20,340 nucleotides of DNA from UBA1822 sp963634795 (GTDB lineage: Bacteria; Bacillota; Negativicutes; Veillonellales; Dialisteraceae). A model generated the notes under the pieces. It saw only the letters and a program-made list of their open reading frames with translations. It was not told the origin of the DNA and searched no databases. Shown here one piece after another: positions 4,285-12,506 of this stretch (the stretch's first letter is position 1; each line of letters opens with the position of its first letter). The stretch spans positions 1 to 20,340 of the forward strand of contig CAVHDO010000013.1 of the NCBI GenBank assembly GCA_963634795.1, in the 5' to 3' direction. Made by a program: the position numbers and the translations under genes.

Positions 4285-5136
4285 ATGAGAGAGAAGCGGT
4301 GCTATCGGTGGGAGGACGGGAAGCGGCTGGCGGTCGGGGGGAAGACGCTCGTCATGGGGATTTTGAATGTGACGCCGGATTCGTTTTCGGACGGCGGCGC
4401 TTGGAATCGGCCGGATGCGGCGGCGGGGCATTTGCGCTCGATGTGCGCGGACGGGGCGGATCTGGTCGATGTGGGGGCGGAGTCGACTAGGCCGGGGAGC
4501 GCGGCGCTTTCGGCGGCGGAGGAGTCGGAGCGGCTGTTTTCGTTTCTTCCGGAGCTTTTGAAGGAAACGACGGTGCCGATTTCGGTCGATACGTATCATT
4601 GGCAGACGGCGGAGCGGGCGCTGTCGGCGGGGGCGCATATCATAAACGACGTGTGGGGCTTTCAATACGACGGCGGCGAGATGGCGCGGGTCTGCGCGGC
4701 GGCGGGCGTGCCGGTCATTTTGATGCACAATCGTACGGACGAAACGGAGCCGGGCGATATGATGGACATTTTGAAATCTTTTTTGTCGCGCTCGGTGGAA
4801 ATCGCGCTTTCGGCGGGCGTGGCGGAGGAAAATATTATTTTGGATCCCGGGCTGGGATTCGGAAAAAATACGGCGCAAAATTTGGAAATCCTGCGGCGGA
4901 TCGAAGAGCTGACGGCGCTTCCGTTTCCCATTTTGCTCGCGCCTTCGCGGAAACGCTTTATCGACGCGGCGTTGGGCGGTCTTCCGGCGACGGAGCGCGA
5001 CGAGGGGACGGGCGCGGTTTGTCTCTACGGCGCGGAGCACGGGTGCGAGATGGTGCGTGTGCATGATGTGAAGACGACGGCGCGGATGCTGCGGATGGGC
5101 GATGTTTTGTTTGGATTCACGCAGGTGGAGGAATAA
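4285..5136 (+). CDS. folP: Dihydropteroate synthase
   Basis: A 283-residue TIM-barrel enzyme joining 6-hydroxymethyl-dihydropterin diphosphate with p-aminobenzoate to give dihydropteroate; the family is the sulfonamide target. All signature blocks are present in order: GILNVTPDSFSDGG (25-38), ESTRPG (66-71), SVDTY (100-104), IND (120-122), LDPGLGFGK (186-194), APSRKRF (219-225) and RVHDV (258-262). Length is normal for the family. The ATG at 4285 follows CCGGAGGTG with good spacing. It is the first gene of a folate operon; its stop (TAATG) overlaps the folB start by one base. Confidence 0.97.
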   Translation: MREKRCYRWEDGKRLAVGGKTLVMGILNVTPDSFSDGGAWNRPDAAAGHLRSMCADGADLVDVGAESTRPGSAALSAAEESERLFSFLPELLKETTVPISVDTYHWQTAERALSAGAHIINDVWGFQYDGGEMARVCAAAGVPVILMHNRTDETEPGDMMDILKSFLSRSVEIALSAGVAEENIILDPGLGFGKNTAQNLEILRRIEELTALPFPILLAPSRKRFIDAALGGLPATERDEGTGAVCLYGAEHGCEMVRVHDVKTTARMLRMGDVLFGFTQVEE

Positions 5137-5495
5137 TGGATACGATTCGGCTTTCGGGGATGGAATTTTACGCGTATCACGGCGTGACGGAGGAGGAGCG
5201 GCGGCTCGGGCAACGCTTTGTGATCGATTGCGCGCTGGCGGTGGATTTGTCGGCGGCGGCGGAAACGGATGCGCTCGCCGATACGGTCGATTATGCCGCG
5301 GTGTACGAAAATATCCGGCGCGTGGCGGAGGGGGAAAGTTTTTCGCTGATTGAGAGATTGGCGGGGGCTGTCAATGCGAAGATTTTGGCGAATTTCCCTT
5401 CGGTTTCTTCCGTGGAAACGACGGTGCACAAGCCGGGCGCGCCGATTGGCGGCGTGTTTCGTGATGTCTCTGTCACGGTGAGAGGAGAAAGATGA
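5136..5495 (+). CDS. folB: Dihydroneopterin aldolase
   Basis: A 119-residue enzyme that cleaves 7,8-dihydroneopterin to 6-hydroxymethyl-7,8-dihydropterin and glycolaldehyde. Family marks are an N-terminal LSGMEFYAYHGV, a glutamate cluster EEER (19-22), TVDYAAVY (50-57) with Y53, the pterin-binding LIERLA with E73, and HKPGAP with the catalytic-type lysine K99. Its start overlaps the folP stop and its end overlaps folK by 4 bases (ATGA), so folP-folB-folK are translationally coupled and carry out consecutive pathway steps. Confidence 0.96.
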   Translation: MDTIRLSGMEFYAYHGVTEEERRLGQRFVIDCALAVDLSAAAETDALADTVDYAAVYENIRRVAEGESFSLIERLAGAVNAKILANFPSVSSVETTVHKPGAPIGGVFRDVSVTVRGER

Positions 5496-5998
5496 GATCG
5501 TATTTCCTTTCGGTCGGCTCGAATGTGGGGGATCGGCTTGGTCATTTGCGGTATGCGGCGGAGGCGCTTCCGGCTCACGGGGTCCGAATTTTCGAGAAGT
5601 CGTCCGTGTATGAGTCGGCGCCGTGGGGAAATGAGGAGCAAGCACCTTTTTTGAATGCGGTGTTTTTTGTCGGTTGGGAAGGCTCGCCGGAGGAACTTTT
5701 GCGCATTTTGCAATCGACAGAGAATGAGCGGGGACGGAGGCGCGAGGTGCATTGGGGGCCGCGGACGCTCGATTTGGATATCATTTCGGGATTTGATTTT
5801 GCAGAGGAGAAACCGATCACGCTGGAAACGAAGGAGCTGACGATTCCGCATCCGCTGTATCGGGATCGGGCTTTTGTGTTGGTGCCGCTCGCGGAGGTGG
5901 CGCCGGATTTTCCGTGGCTCGGCGTCCCCATTTCGTCACGAATCGAGGAATTGAACGGGAGCCGGGATGTCCGGTTGTTTTCTGAAATTTGGGAATAA
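5492..5998 (+). CDS. folK: 6-hydroxymethyl-7,8-dihydropterin pyrophosphokinase
   Basis: A 168-residue HPPK that transfers pyrophosphate from ATP to the pterin, providing the substrate of FolP. It shows LSVGSNVGDR (6-15), SVYESAPWG (38-46), FLNAV, the magnesium-binding RTLDLDI with D94 and D96, and IPHPLYRDRAFVL (118-130). Length is typical. The start codon overlaps the end of folB. The next gene, mfd, begins directly after its stop, so mfd is probably read in the same transcript. Confidence 0.96.
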   Translation: MRSYFLSVGSNVGDRLGHLRYAAEALPAHGVRIFEKSSVYESAPWGNEEQAPFLNAVFFVGWEGSPEELLRILQSTENERGRRREVHWGPRTLDLDIISGFDFAEEKPITLETKELTIPHPLYRDRAFVLVPLAEVAPDFPWLGVPISSRIEELNGSRDVRLFSEIWE

Positions 5999-5999
5999 A

Positions 6000-8900
6000 A
6001 TGAATTTTTTTGAAAAGATGAAAGAGTCCGCTTTTGTGCGGGAGATTGGCGAGGCGCAAAAGGGAAGCGGCTCCGTTTTGGTGTACGGCGCGGAGGGGGC
6101 GGCGAAGGCTTGCGTCGCGGCGACCGTTTTTTCGGCGCGTCCGACGGTTTTGATTGTGCCGGACCGAAAGGCGGCGATTCTCTGGGAAGAGGATTTGCGT
6201 TTCTTTGCGCCGGAGCTGCCGATTTTTTCGTTTCCCGTCGTGGAGTACGCGGATTTTTCCGTGACGCACATGGGAAAGGAAGCGCTGGTGGGCCGGATGA
6301 GTGCGCTGGCGGCGCTTTTGACGGAAAAACCTGCCGTGATTTTGGCGACGGCGGTCGAAGCGGCGCAAAAGCTGCCCGCGCCGAGAAGTTTGCAAGACGG
6401 CGGAATCCAGCTCCGAAAAGGGGAAACGGCGGAGCGGGACGCGCTGCTCTCCACGCTCGTGCGGCGCGGCTACGAACGGGTCGATCAGGTGGAGCGCGCA
6501 GGACACGTGGCGGTGCGGGGGGACATCGTCGACATTTTCGCGGTGAATGAATCGCAGCCGTATCGTCTGGAATTTTTTGACAATGAAATCGAATCGATTC
6601 GCGTCTTCGATGTGGACACGCAGCGCTCCACGGCGACTTGCGAGGAGGCTTTCGTTCTGCCCGCCGAGACGGAAGCGGGGGAGTCGTCGCTTTTGGAGTA
6701 TGCGGCTGACGCGTTTCTCGTTTTGGACGAGCCGCAACACATCGAAAATGAGATCCGGAAATTTCGAAAGGAAGAAAAAGAAAACCAGAATCGCGCGTTC
6801 TCGTGGCCGGTGCTGGCGGAAAAAATCTCGTCGTCCTTGATTCTTTCCACGCTGCACCGCCCGTTTCCCGAATTGTCGGTGCGGGCGTCTTTGGCGTGGG
6901 AGGGGCAGGCCGCGACGAATTTCCGGAAACAGTTTTCCCTTTTCGCCGACGAAGCACGGCTGCGGTTGCATGACGGCTGGACGATTTCGATTGCCGCCGC
7001 CAATGATTTCGAGAAAGAAAAAATTGAGCGGTATCTGGCGGCGGAGGGGATCGCGATTTCGGCAAAAGAGCGGCCGGGCGCTGTTTCCTTTCAGACGGGG
7101 ATCATCAGCAAGGGTTTCGAGTGGCGTCCGCAGAAGTTGGCGCTTTTTGCCGCCGGCGATTTGCTCGGGCAACCGAAACTGTCTCGGCAGCGCCAAAAAT
7201 CGGGTAGCGGAAAGCCGCTTCGTTTCTTTCACGAGCTGGCGGAGGGGGATTACGTCGTCCAAAGAACGCACGGCATCGGGCGCTACGTCGGGCTGAAAAC
7301 GATAGAAATGGACGGGTCGCATCGCGATTATCTGACGATTCAATACGCGGACGGCGACAAGCTGTATCTGCCGATGGAGCAAATTTCTTCGCTGGAAAAA
7401 TACATCGGGGCGGAGGGCGCCGTGCCGACGCTGTCGAAAATGGGCGGCGTGCAGTGGGAAAAAGTCAAGAGCCGCGCGAAAAAATCCATCGAGGAAATGG
7501 CGGGGCAGCTCCTGCAAATTTATGCGAAACGGGAAATCACGAAGGGCATCGCGTTCGCGCCGGACACGAAGGAGCAGCTGGAATTTGAGGACGCGTTTCC
7601 GTATGTGGAAACGGAGGACCAGCTCCGCGCCACGATGCAAATCAAGCGCGCCATGGAAAAGCCGGAGCCGATGGAAATGTTGCTCTGCGGGGACGTGGGT
7701 TTCGGGAAAACGGAGGTCGCGATGCGCGCAGTTTTCAAATGCGTGATGAGCGGCTACCAGGCGATGGTGCTCGCGCCGACGACAGTGCTGACGGTGCAGC
7801 ATTTCCGGACATTTTCCGAGCGAATGGAGTCCTTCGGCGTCACGATCCGTTGCCTGAATCGTTTCGCGTCGGCGAAGGAAAAGCGAAATATTTTGTACGA
7901 TTTTGCGCATGGGGATGTCGATGTGCTGATCGGGACGCACGCGGTCTTGTCGAAAGAAATCGAAAGCAAGCGGCTGGGGCTGCTCGTCGTGGATGAGGAG
8001 CAGCGTTTCGGGGTGGCGCAAAAGGAAAAATGGAAATCGCGCAAGGCGGGCATTGACGTGCTGACGCTCTCGGCGACGCCGATTCCGCGGACGCTCCACA
8101 TGAGTCTGGCGGGGCTGCGCGATATGGCGACGTTGACGGAGCCGCCGGCCAATCGCCACGCCATCCAGACGTATGTGACGGAGTATGACGACGCCGTCGC
8201 CAAGGAAGCGATTCTGCGCGAAAAGGAACGCGGCGGGCAAGTGTATTTCATTTTCAATCGCATCCAGACGATTGAAGCGATGGCGGCGCATTTGCGGACG
8301 CTCTTGCCGCCGGAAATATCCATCGGCGTCGCGCACGGGCGGATGGCGGGCGACGAGCTGGAGCGGGTCGTGTACGATTTTTTCCAAGGGAAATACGATG
8401 TGCTGCTCTGCACGACGATTGTGGAAAACGGCATCGATCAGCCGAATGCGAACACGATGATTGTCTACGACGCGGATCGCATGGGGCTCTCGCAGCTGTA
8501 CCAAATGCGCGGGCGCGTGGGGCGTTCGGATAAAATCGCGCGCGCGTATTTCTTCTATCGGCGCGGGAAAATGTTGACGGAAACGGCGGAGAAGCGGCTG
8601 AATACGATTCGCGAATTCACGGATTTGGGCGCCGGTTTCAAAATCGCGATGCGGGATCTGGAAATCCGCGGGGCGGGGAATTTGCTGGGCTCGGCGCAGC
8701 ACGGAAATATCGCGGCGGTCGGCTTTGCGACGTATTGCACGATGCTGGACGCTGCGGTGAAACGGCTCCAATGCGAGCAGAAGGGAGAGGCGCCGCCGCG
8801 CGAATTGCCCGACACGCGCATCGAATTTTCGGACGACGCGTACATCGACGACGCCTACAGCAAGAATGCGGAAGTGAAAATTGAATTGTACCGCCGCCTC

Positions 8901-9260
8901 GCCGCGCTGGAAACGGAGGCGGAACTTGCGGAGCTCCAAAAGGAAATGACGGATCGTTTCGGGAAACTCACTGCGCCGGTCAAGCGTCTTTTGGCGGTCG
9001 CGCGCCTCCGGGTGCTCGCGAAAAATTTGGGCGTCGGCAGCATCGGAACGGAAGAGGACGCGTGGCTCATCACCTGGGCGGATGAAAAGCCGCTCGCGCA
9101 TTTTTCGCCCATGGAGCTCCCGGCGGAGTATCTGAAGCTCATCCACTTTTTGCCACAAGCGCCGCTCCGTGTTACAATAAAAAAACAAGCCGTCCCCGAA
9201 AAGCCGATTCCCTGGCTGATCGGATTCCTGACGGCGGTCAAAGAGAATTGTGGGCGGTGA
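6000..9260 (+). CDS. mfd: Transcription-repair coupling factor Mfd
   Basis: A 1086-residue, somewhat compact Mfd, which removes RNA polymerase stalled at lesions and recruits UvrA. Domains in order: UvrB-like N-terminal module (about 1-320); CarD-like RNA-polymerase-interacting domain (about 411-510, starting HELAEGDYVVQRTHGIGRY); helicase core with Walker A GDVGFGKT (564-571), DEEQ box (665-668), SATPIPRT and GRVGRSD (838-844); and a C-terminal TRCF domain (about 950-1060). I chose the ATG at 6000 (MNFFEKMK), one base after the folK stop, because it gives the normal N-terminus. An upstream ATG at 5967 within folK would add 11 residues and has a better purine stretch. The stop TGA directly abuts a GACGTCA heptamer array. 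Confidence 0.96.
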   Translation: MNFFEKMKESAFVREIGEAQKGSGSVLVYGAEGAAKACVAATVFSARPTVLIVPDRKAAILWEEDLRFFAPELPIFSFPVVEYADFSVTHMGKEALVGRMSALAALLTEKPAVILATAVEAAQKLPAPRSLQDGGIQLRKGETAERDALLSTLVRRGYERVDQVERAGHVAVRGDIVDIFAVNESQPYRLEFFDNEIESIRVFDVDTQRSTATCEEAFVLPAETEAGESSLLEYAADAFLVLDEPQHIENEIRKFRKEEKENQNRAFSWPVLAEKISSSLILSTLHRPFPELSVRASLAWEGQAATNFRKQFSLFADEARLRLHDGWTISIAAANDFEKEKIERYLAAEGIAISAKERPGAVSFQTGIISKGFEWRPQKLALFAAGDLLGQPKLSRQRQKSGSGKPLRFFHELAEGDYVVQRTHGIGRYVGLKTIEMDGSHRDYLTIQYADGDKLYLPMEQISSLEKYIGAEGAVPTLSKMGGVQWEKVKSRAKKSIEEMAGQLLQIYAKREITKGIAFAPDTKEQLEFEDAFPYVETEDQLRATMQIKRAMEKPEPMEMLLCGDVGFGKTEVAMRAVFKCVMSGYQAMVLAPTTVLTVQHFRTFSERMESFGVTIRCLNRFASAKEKRNILYDFAHGDVDVLIGTHAVLSKEIESKRLGLLVVDEEQRFGVAQKEKWKSRKAGIDVLTLSATPIPRTLHMSLAGLRDMATLTEPPANRHAIQTYVTEYDDAVAKEAILREKERGGQVYFIFNRIQTIEAMAAHLRTLLPPEISIGVAHGRMAGDELERVVYDFFQGKYDVLLCTTIVENGIDQPNANTMIVYDADRMGLSQLYQMRGRVGRSDKIARAYFFYRRGKMLTETAEKRLNTIREFTDLGAGFKIAMRDLEIRGAGNLLGSAQHGNIAAVGFATYCTMLDAAVKRLQCEQKGEAPPRELPDTRIEFSDDAYIDDAYSKNAEVKIELYRRLAALETEAELAELQKEMTDRFGKLTAPVKRLLAVARLRVLAKNLGVGSIGTEEDAWLITWADEKPLAHFSPMELPAEYLKLIHFLPQAPLRVTIKKQAVPEKPIPWLIGFLTAVKENCGR
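9150..9178 (+). promoter_or_regulatory. Probable promoter inside the 3' end of mfd
   Basis: TTGCCA at 9150-9155 and TACAAT at 9173-9178 are separated by 17 bp; each differs from consensus by one base. It would direct transcription toward the flippase gene at 9481 with a leader of about 300 bases containing both heptamer arrays. Confidence 0.45.
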
Positions 9261-9429
9261 GACGTCAGACATCAGACAATCAGACGTCAGACTGAAAGCG
9301 GTGCTTGTCTTGCGCGAAATTTTTCGAAAATGCGGAAACGATTTCAAAATTTTTAAGCTGACAGTTACTTGAAACCGGTGTAAAAAAAAGTAGAGCAAGC
9401 ATCTGATGTCTGACGTCTGACGTCTGATG
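9261..9429. repeat. Inverted pair of GACGTCA heptamer arrays between mfd and the flippase gene
   Basis: Four units (GACGTCA, GACATCA, GACAATCA, GACGTCA) lie at 9261-9289, starting at the base after the mfd stop. Four inverse-oriented units (TCTGATG, TCTGACG, TCTGACG, TCTGATG) lie at 9402-9429. Each is flanked on its inner side by a degenerate connector: GTGCTTGTCTT on the left, and AAAAAAAAGTAGAGCAAGC on the right, which is the inverse. The whole can fold back around a centre of about 80-110 bases. Confidence 0.7.
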
Positions 9430-9480
9430 TCTTGAACTCTTTGTGAAGCCAGAGGTAAAACATTTTTCATTGGGTGTAAT

Positions 9481-11073
9481 GTGAAAAGAAATACATTTGT
9501 ACAGGGCGCGATGATTCTGACTGTCGCGGGGATCATCGTCAAATTTATCGGCGCCGGGAGTCGAATTTATTTGTCCCGGCTCTTGGGCGGGGAAGGTATC
9601 GGACTTTACCAGATGGCGTATCCGATTTACCTTCTCTGCCTTGCCGTGTCTTCGGCCGGGCTTCCCGTCGCCATTTCCATCATGGTCGCGGAGAAAAATG
9701 CCGTCCGCGATTATTTGGGCGGGCAACGCGTCTTTCGGATTTCCCTTTTGGCACTGACCTTTACCGGGCTCTTTTTCAGCGCCCTTTTGTATTTCGGCGC
9801 GCAATGGCTGATTGATACGCATATCGTCACCGACCCGCGCGCCTATTGGTCGCTTCTCGCCTTGGCACCCGCCGTTTTGCTGGCGACCGTGCTGGCGACA
9901 CTGCGCGGCTATTTTCAGGGATTGCAGAGCATGACGCCGACCGCCGTTTCCCAAATCATCGAGCAGCTCGTCCGCGTCGTGACCATGATCGGCCTCGCCG
10001 TCTTTCTCATGCGCTACGGACTTGAATATGGCGCGGCGGGAGCCACATTCGGTGCGGCGCCCGGCGCTCTGGTCGCCATCCTCGTCCTGATTTGGTTCTA
10101 CCGGCAAAATCGCTCGTGGCGAAAAGAAATGTATGAAAATCGAAATCGCGACATCGTGCCGGATTCCACGCTGAAGATCATCAAGCGCCTCCTCGTCCTG
10201 GCCGTGCCCGTTTCCTTGGCGAATATCATGCTGCCGATTGTTTCCAATATCGACCTCTTCATCGTGCCGCGCCGCCTCGAAGTCGCGGGCTTTGCCGTCG
10301 AAGAAGCGACGACACTTTTCGGCTACCTCACCGGCATGGCGACCGCGCTCGTCAATATGCCGACGATTTTGACCGCGTCGCTGGCCGCCAGCCTCGTGCC
10401 GATTGTTTCCGAAGCCGTCGCCAATAAAAATTGGGACAGCATACGCCAGCGCACGAAACTCGCCATGCGCATCACAAATATCATCACCATTCCGGCCTTC
10501 GCGGGGATGTGCGTCATCGCGACGCCGATTTCCGCTATGCTCTACGCTATCCCCGACGCGGGCCCGTGCATCGCCGTCATGAGCTTCGGCGTTTTCCTCC
10601 TCGGCGTCCAGCAAGTCACGACCGGTGTCCTGCAGGGGATGGGCAAGACCGCGATTCCTTTCATCAATATGGCCGTTTCCGCGCTCGTCAAAATCGTCCT
10701 CTCCTGGAATTTGACGGCGCTTCCCGCCTGGGGCGTCCTCGGCGCGGCGTGGGCGACGAACGCAGATTTCGGCGTCGCGGCGATTCTGAATCTCTTTTTC
10801 CTTTATAAGTATATGAAATATCGTCCCGATATCGGCCACATGATTCGTTGCTTCCTTTCCGCCGGCGTCATGGCCGCATCAGTGTACGGCGTGTACATCG
10901 CGCTCTATCCCGTCCTTCACAGCAACACCCTCGCCACCCTCGCCGCCATCCTCGTCGGCATGGTCGTCTACGCCGCGGCCACCATCCTCACCAAAGCCAT
11001 TCGCCCCGAAGACGTCGCCTCGATTCCGAAGATAGGAAACAAACTTGCTACTCTTGTGCAGAAGTTTAATTAA
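9481..11073 (+). CDS. SpoVB/YabM-type polysaccharide flippase (MOP superfamily)
   Basis: A 530-residue integral membrane protein with about 14 hydrophobic segments, as in the oligosaccharide-exporter branch that includes SpoVB, YtgP/MurJ-like and YabM. The N-terminus GAMILTVAGIIVKFIGAG followed by SRLLGGEGIGLYQMAYPIY is characteristic. Conserved repeats follow, such as GYFQGLQSMTPTAVSQIIEQLVR and the second-half GVLQGMGK. Such proteins flip lipid-linked cell-wall or capsule precursors; the substrate cannot be told from sequence. A GTG start at 9481 gives the canonical N-terminus; the ribosome binding site is weak (GGGTG). In B. subtilis yabM lies near mfd (mfd-spoVT-yabM), so the position supports a YabM-like assignment with spoVT absent here. 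A rho-independent hairpin follows. Confidence 0.87.
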   Translation: MKRNTFVQGAMILTVAGIIVKFIGAGSRIYLSRLLGGEGIGLYQMAYPIYLLCLAVSSAGLPVAISIMVAEKNAVRDYLGGQRVFRISLLALTFTGLFFSALLYFGAQWLIDTHIVTDPRAYWSLLALAPAVLLATVLATLRGYFQGLQSMTPTAVSQIIEQLVRVVTMIGLAVFLMRYGLEYGAAGATFGAAPGALVAILVLIWFYRQNRSWRKEMYENRNRDIVPDSTLKIIKRLLVLAVPVSLANIMLPIVSNIDLFIVPRRLEVAGFAVEEATTLFGYLTGMATALVNMPTILTASLAASLVPIVSEAVANKNWDSIRQRTKLAMRITNIITIPAFAGMCVIATPISAMLYAIPDAGPCIAVMSFGVFLLGVQQVTTGVLQGMGKTAIPFINMAVSALVKIVLSWNLTALPAWGVLGAAWATNADFGVAAILNLFFLYKYMKYRPDIGHMIRCFLSAGVMAASVYGVYIALYPVLHSNTLATLAAILVGMVVYAAATILTKAIRPEDVASIPKIGNKLATLVQKFN

Positions 11074-11086
11074 TTTTAATGAAACG

Positions 11087-11118
11087 AAACGAAGCGCCCC
11101 TCGCCGGGCGTTTTATTT
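11087..11118 (+). terminator. Intrinsic terminator after the flippase gene
   Basis: CGCCC at 11095-11099 pairs with GGGCG at 11106-11110. TTTTATTTT follows, and an A-rich stretch precedes the stem. Confidence 0.75.
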
Positions 11119-11364
11119 TGGGGAAAGGAAGGCTTGATATTGGTAGTGTATTATTTTCTTCATTGCCAGTTTGAAAAGGTTTCTTGTTTGCGTGGAAAAT
11201 TTTCCAAGCCATCACAAGCTTTTTCGAGCGAGTCACCAAAGTTTAATGACTGCGAAAGGAGAAGAGAAGAGAAGAAACATATCGCAAAGTAAGTCCTTTC
11301 AATCATTCAAATCTACTTTCTCATAATGCCTTAGAGTAAAAGAATGAATTTTTTAGTTTTATCC
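11119..11364. other. AT-rich intergenic sequence, no gene recognised
   Basis: No credible coding frame is seen on either strand. It contains a perfect 14-base palindrome, TGGAAAATTTTCCA, at 11193-11206 and a purine-rich stretch near 11256-11278. Together with the transposase remnant beside it, it probably represents the decayed remainder of an insertion. Confidence 0.4.
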
Positions 11365-11839
11365 TTATTTTGCAAAGGTGTTTTTAAATAGCGATAATGG
11401 AGGATTCTTTGAATATGCCATCAAATCGGTAAAGTCAAACTTGTTATTAATTTGTACGCATTCGATTGGATACGAACATTTCTTAAAACAATGTTTAATG
11501 AATTGCATGGATTTATCTTTTATGATATACCTTTTCCGCAGAAATTATATAGCTTGAGATGGAGTATCTATATCATTTGAAACATACTTTACACCAATAT
11601 CGAACAATGCCGGTATGTGTGTTTCTTCTATGCATATTCAAAATGAGTTCAATTTTATCTTTCGTATGTTTATTAGGATGGTTATGCGGCTGATGGGAAT
11701 GATTAGCCAAAGATTGTAAAGTACCGTCATAACGCTTCATCCAGCGATAAATAAGTTAGCGATTTTCATAGTAATGGATAGCAACTTTGGTAACGCTAAA
11801 TTTTGGGGCGTACTTAATCACAGATTGCCTATAGAGCAT
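11365..11839 (-). pseudogene. Decayed integrase-core transposase (IS3/IS481-like)
   Basis: On the minus strand, from a possible ATG at 11837-11839, the frame reads a helix-turn-helix end broken by a stop (HYYENR, stop, LIYRWMKRYDGTLQSLA). It continues HSHQPHNHPNKHT and IELILNMHRRN before a stop near VCFK. Another frame then gives SMQFIKHCFKKCSYPIECVQ followed by INNKFDF, which resembles the DDE-core segment ECVQTDNGFEF but lacks the catalytic aspartate. In-frame stops, at least one frameshift and missing parts show it is dead. Similarity is to IS3/IS481-type integrase-core transposases; the exact family is uncertain. Terminal inverted repeats were not found. Confidence 0.7.
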
Positions 11840-11887
11840 ATTTTATTCATGGTAAATAAAACACGAAAAAAGTTTTGCCTCTCTATT

Positions 11888-11992
11888 CTCTTCCCTCTTC
11901 CCTCTTCCCTCTTCCCTCTTCTCTCTTCTCTCTTCTCTCTTCCCTCTTCCCTCTTCCCTCTTCTCTCTTCTCTCTTCTCTCTTCCCTTTTCC
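11888..11992 (+). repeat. CTCTTCC/CTCTTCT heptamer array (15 units) upstream of def
   Basis: Fifteen heptamers run without interruption. Unit order is four CTCTTCC, three CTCTTCT, three CTCTTCC, three CTCTTCT, one CTCTTCC and one CTTTTCC. The alternation of three C-type and three T-type units gives a 42-bp higher-order period. The array ends 9 bases before the -10 box of the def promoter. Confidence 0.9.
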
Positions 11993-11998
11993 TTCATA

Positions 11999-12007
11999 TG
12001 ATATAAT
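11999..12007 (+). promoter_or_regulatory. def: Extended -10 promoter of the def operon
   Basis: TGATATAAT at 11999-12007 is a perfect extended -10. The -35 position falls inside the heptamer array, where no TTGACA-like box exists. The def start is 37 bases downstream, with AAGGAAGG as ribosome binding site. Confidence 0.7.
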
Positions 12008-12044
12008 TGGAAACACAGAAACGAAAAGAAAAGGAAGGATCGAT

Positions 12045-12506
12045 ATGAAAATTATTCAGGCGGGGGATCCGATTTTGGCGGCCGTCGCGGAGCCGGTGAC
12101 GAGTTTCGATAAAAATTTGAAACATCTTTTGGAAGGTATGAAGAAAACTTTATACGAAGCGGACGGCGTGGGGCTCGCGGCGCCGCAGGTGGCTGTGTCG
12201 CTCCGCGTTTTTGTCGCCGACGACGGAGAATCCGGATACGACGAGTACATCAATCCGGTCTGGGAGCCGGTGGATGACGAGATGATTTTGGACGCGGAGG
12301 GGTGCCTTTCGGTTCCGGATTTGTCGGGCGACGTGAATCGGTATGCGCGCGTGGTCGTGACGTATCAGGATCGGCGCGGGAAGACGCACCAAAAGAAAGC
12401 GGAGGGGTTGCTCGCGCGTTGCATTCAGCACGAGACGGACCACTTAAATGGGATTTTGTTCATCGAAAAAGCGGTGACGCTCCGCAAGGGAAAAAAGAAT
12501 GAATAA
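12045..12506 (+). CDS. def: Peptide deformylase
   Basis: A 153-residue metalloenzyme that removes the formyl group from nascent polypeptides. The three family motifs are intact: GVGLAAPQ (41-48), EGCLSVP (85-91, metal ligand C87) and HETDHLNG (129-136, ligands H129 and H133, catalytic E130). Length and the short C-terminus fit the class without a long C-terminal helix. AAGGAAGG precedes the ATG. The end overlaps fmt by 8 bases; def-fmt pairing is near universal and puts removal and addition of the formyl group in one operon. Confidence 0.97.
   Translation: MKIIQAGDPILAAVAEPVTSFDKNLKHLLEGMKKTLYEADGVGLAAPQVAVSLRVFVADDGESGYDEYINPVWEPVDDEMILDAEGCLSVPDLSGDVNRYARVVVTYQDRRGKTHQKKAEGLLARCIQHETDHLNGILFIEKAVTLRKGKKNE

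Noticed and set aside
5817..9542. A 1241-codon open frame on the minus strand opposite folK/mfd
   Set aside because: It is fully antisense to mfd, which has every Mfd motif. The translation is Arg-rich and low in recognisable domains, as expected from strong codon bias in GC-rich genes.
9280..10839. A 519-codon minus-strand frame opposite the flippase gene
   Set aside because: It is antisense to a well-supported membrane protein, begins in repeat DNA and shows no domain.
11774..12001. A 75-codon frame rich in LFPLPSS repeats
   Set aside because: It is the translation of the CTCTTCC array. It has no ribosome binding site and is open only because a 7-bp repeat without stops stays open in every frame.
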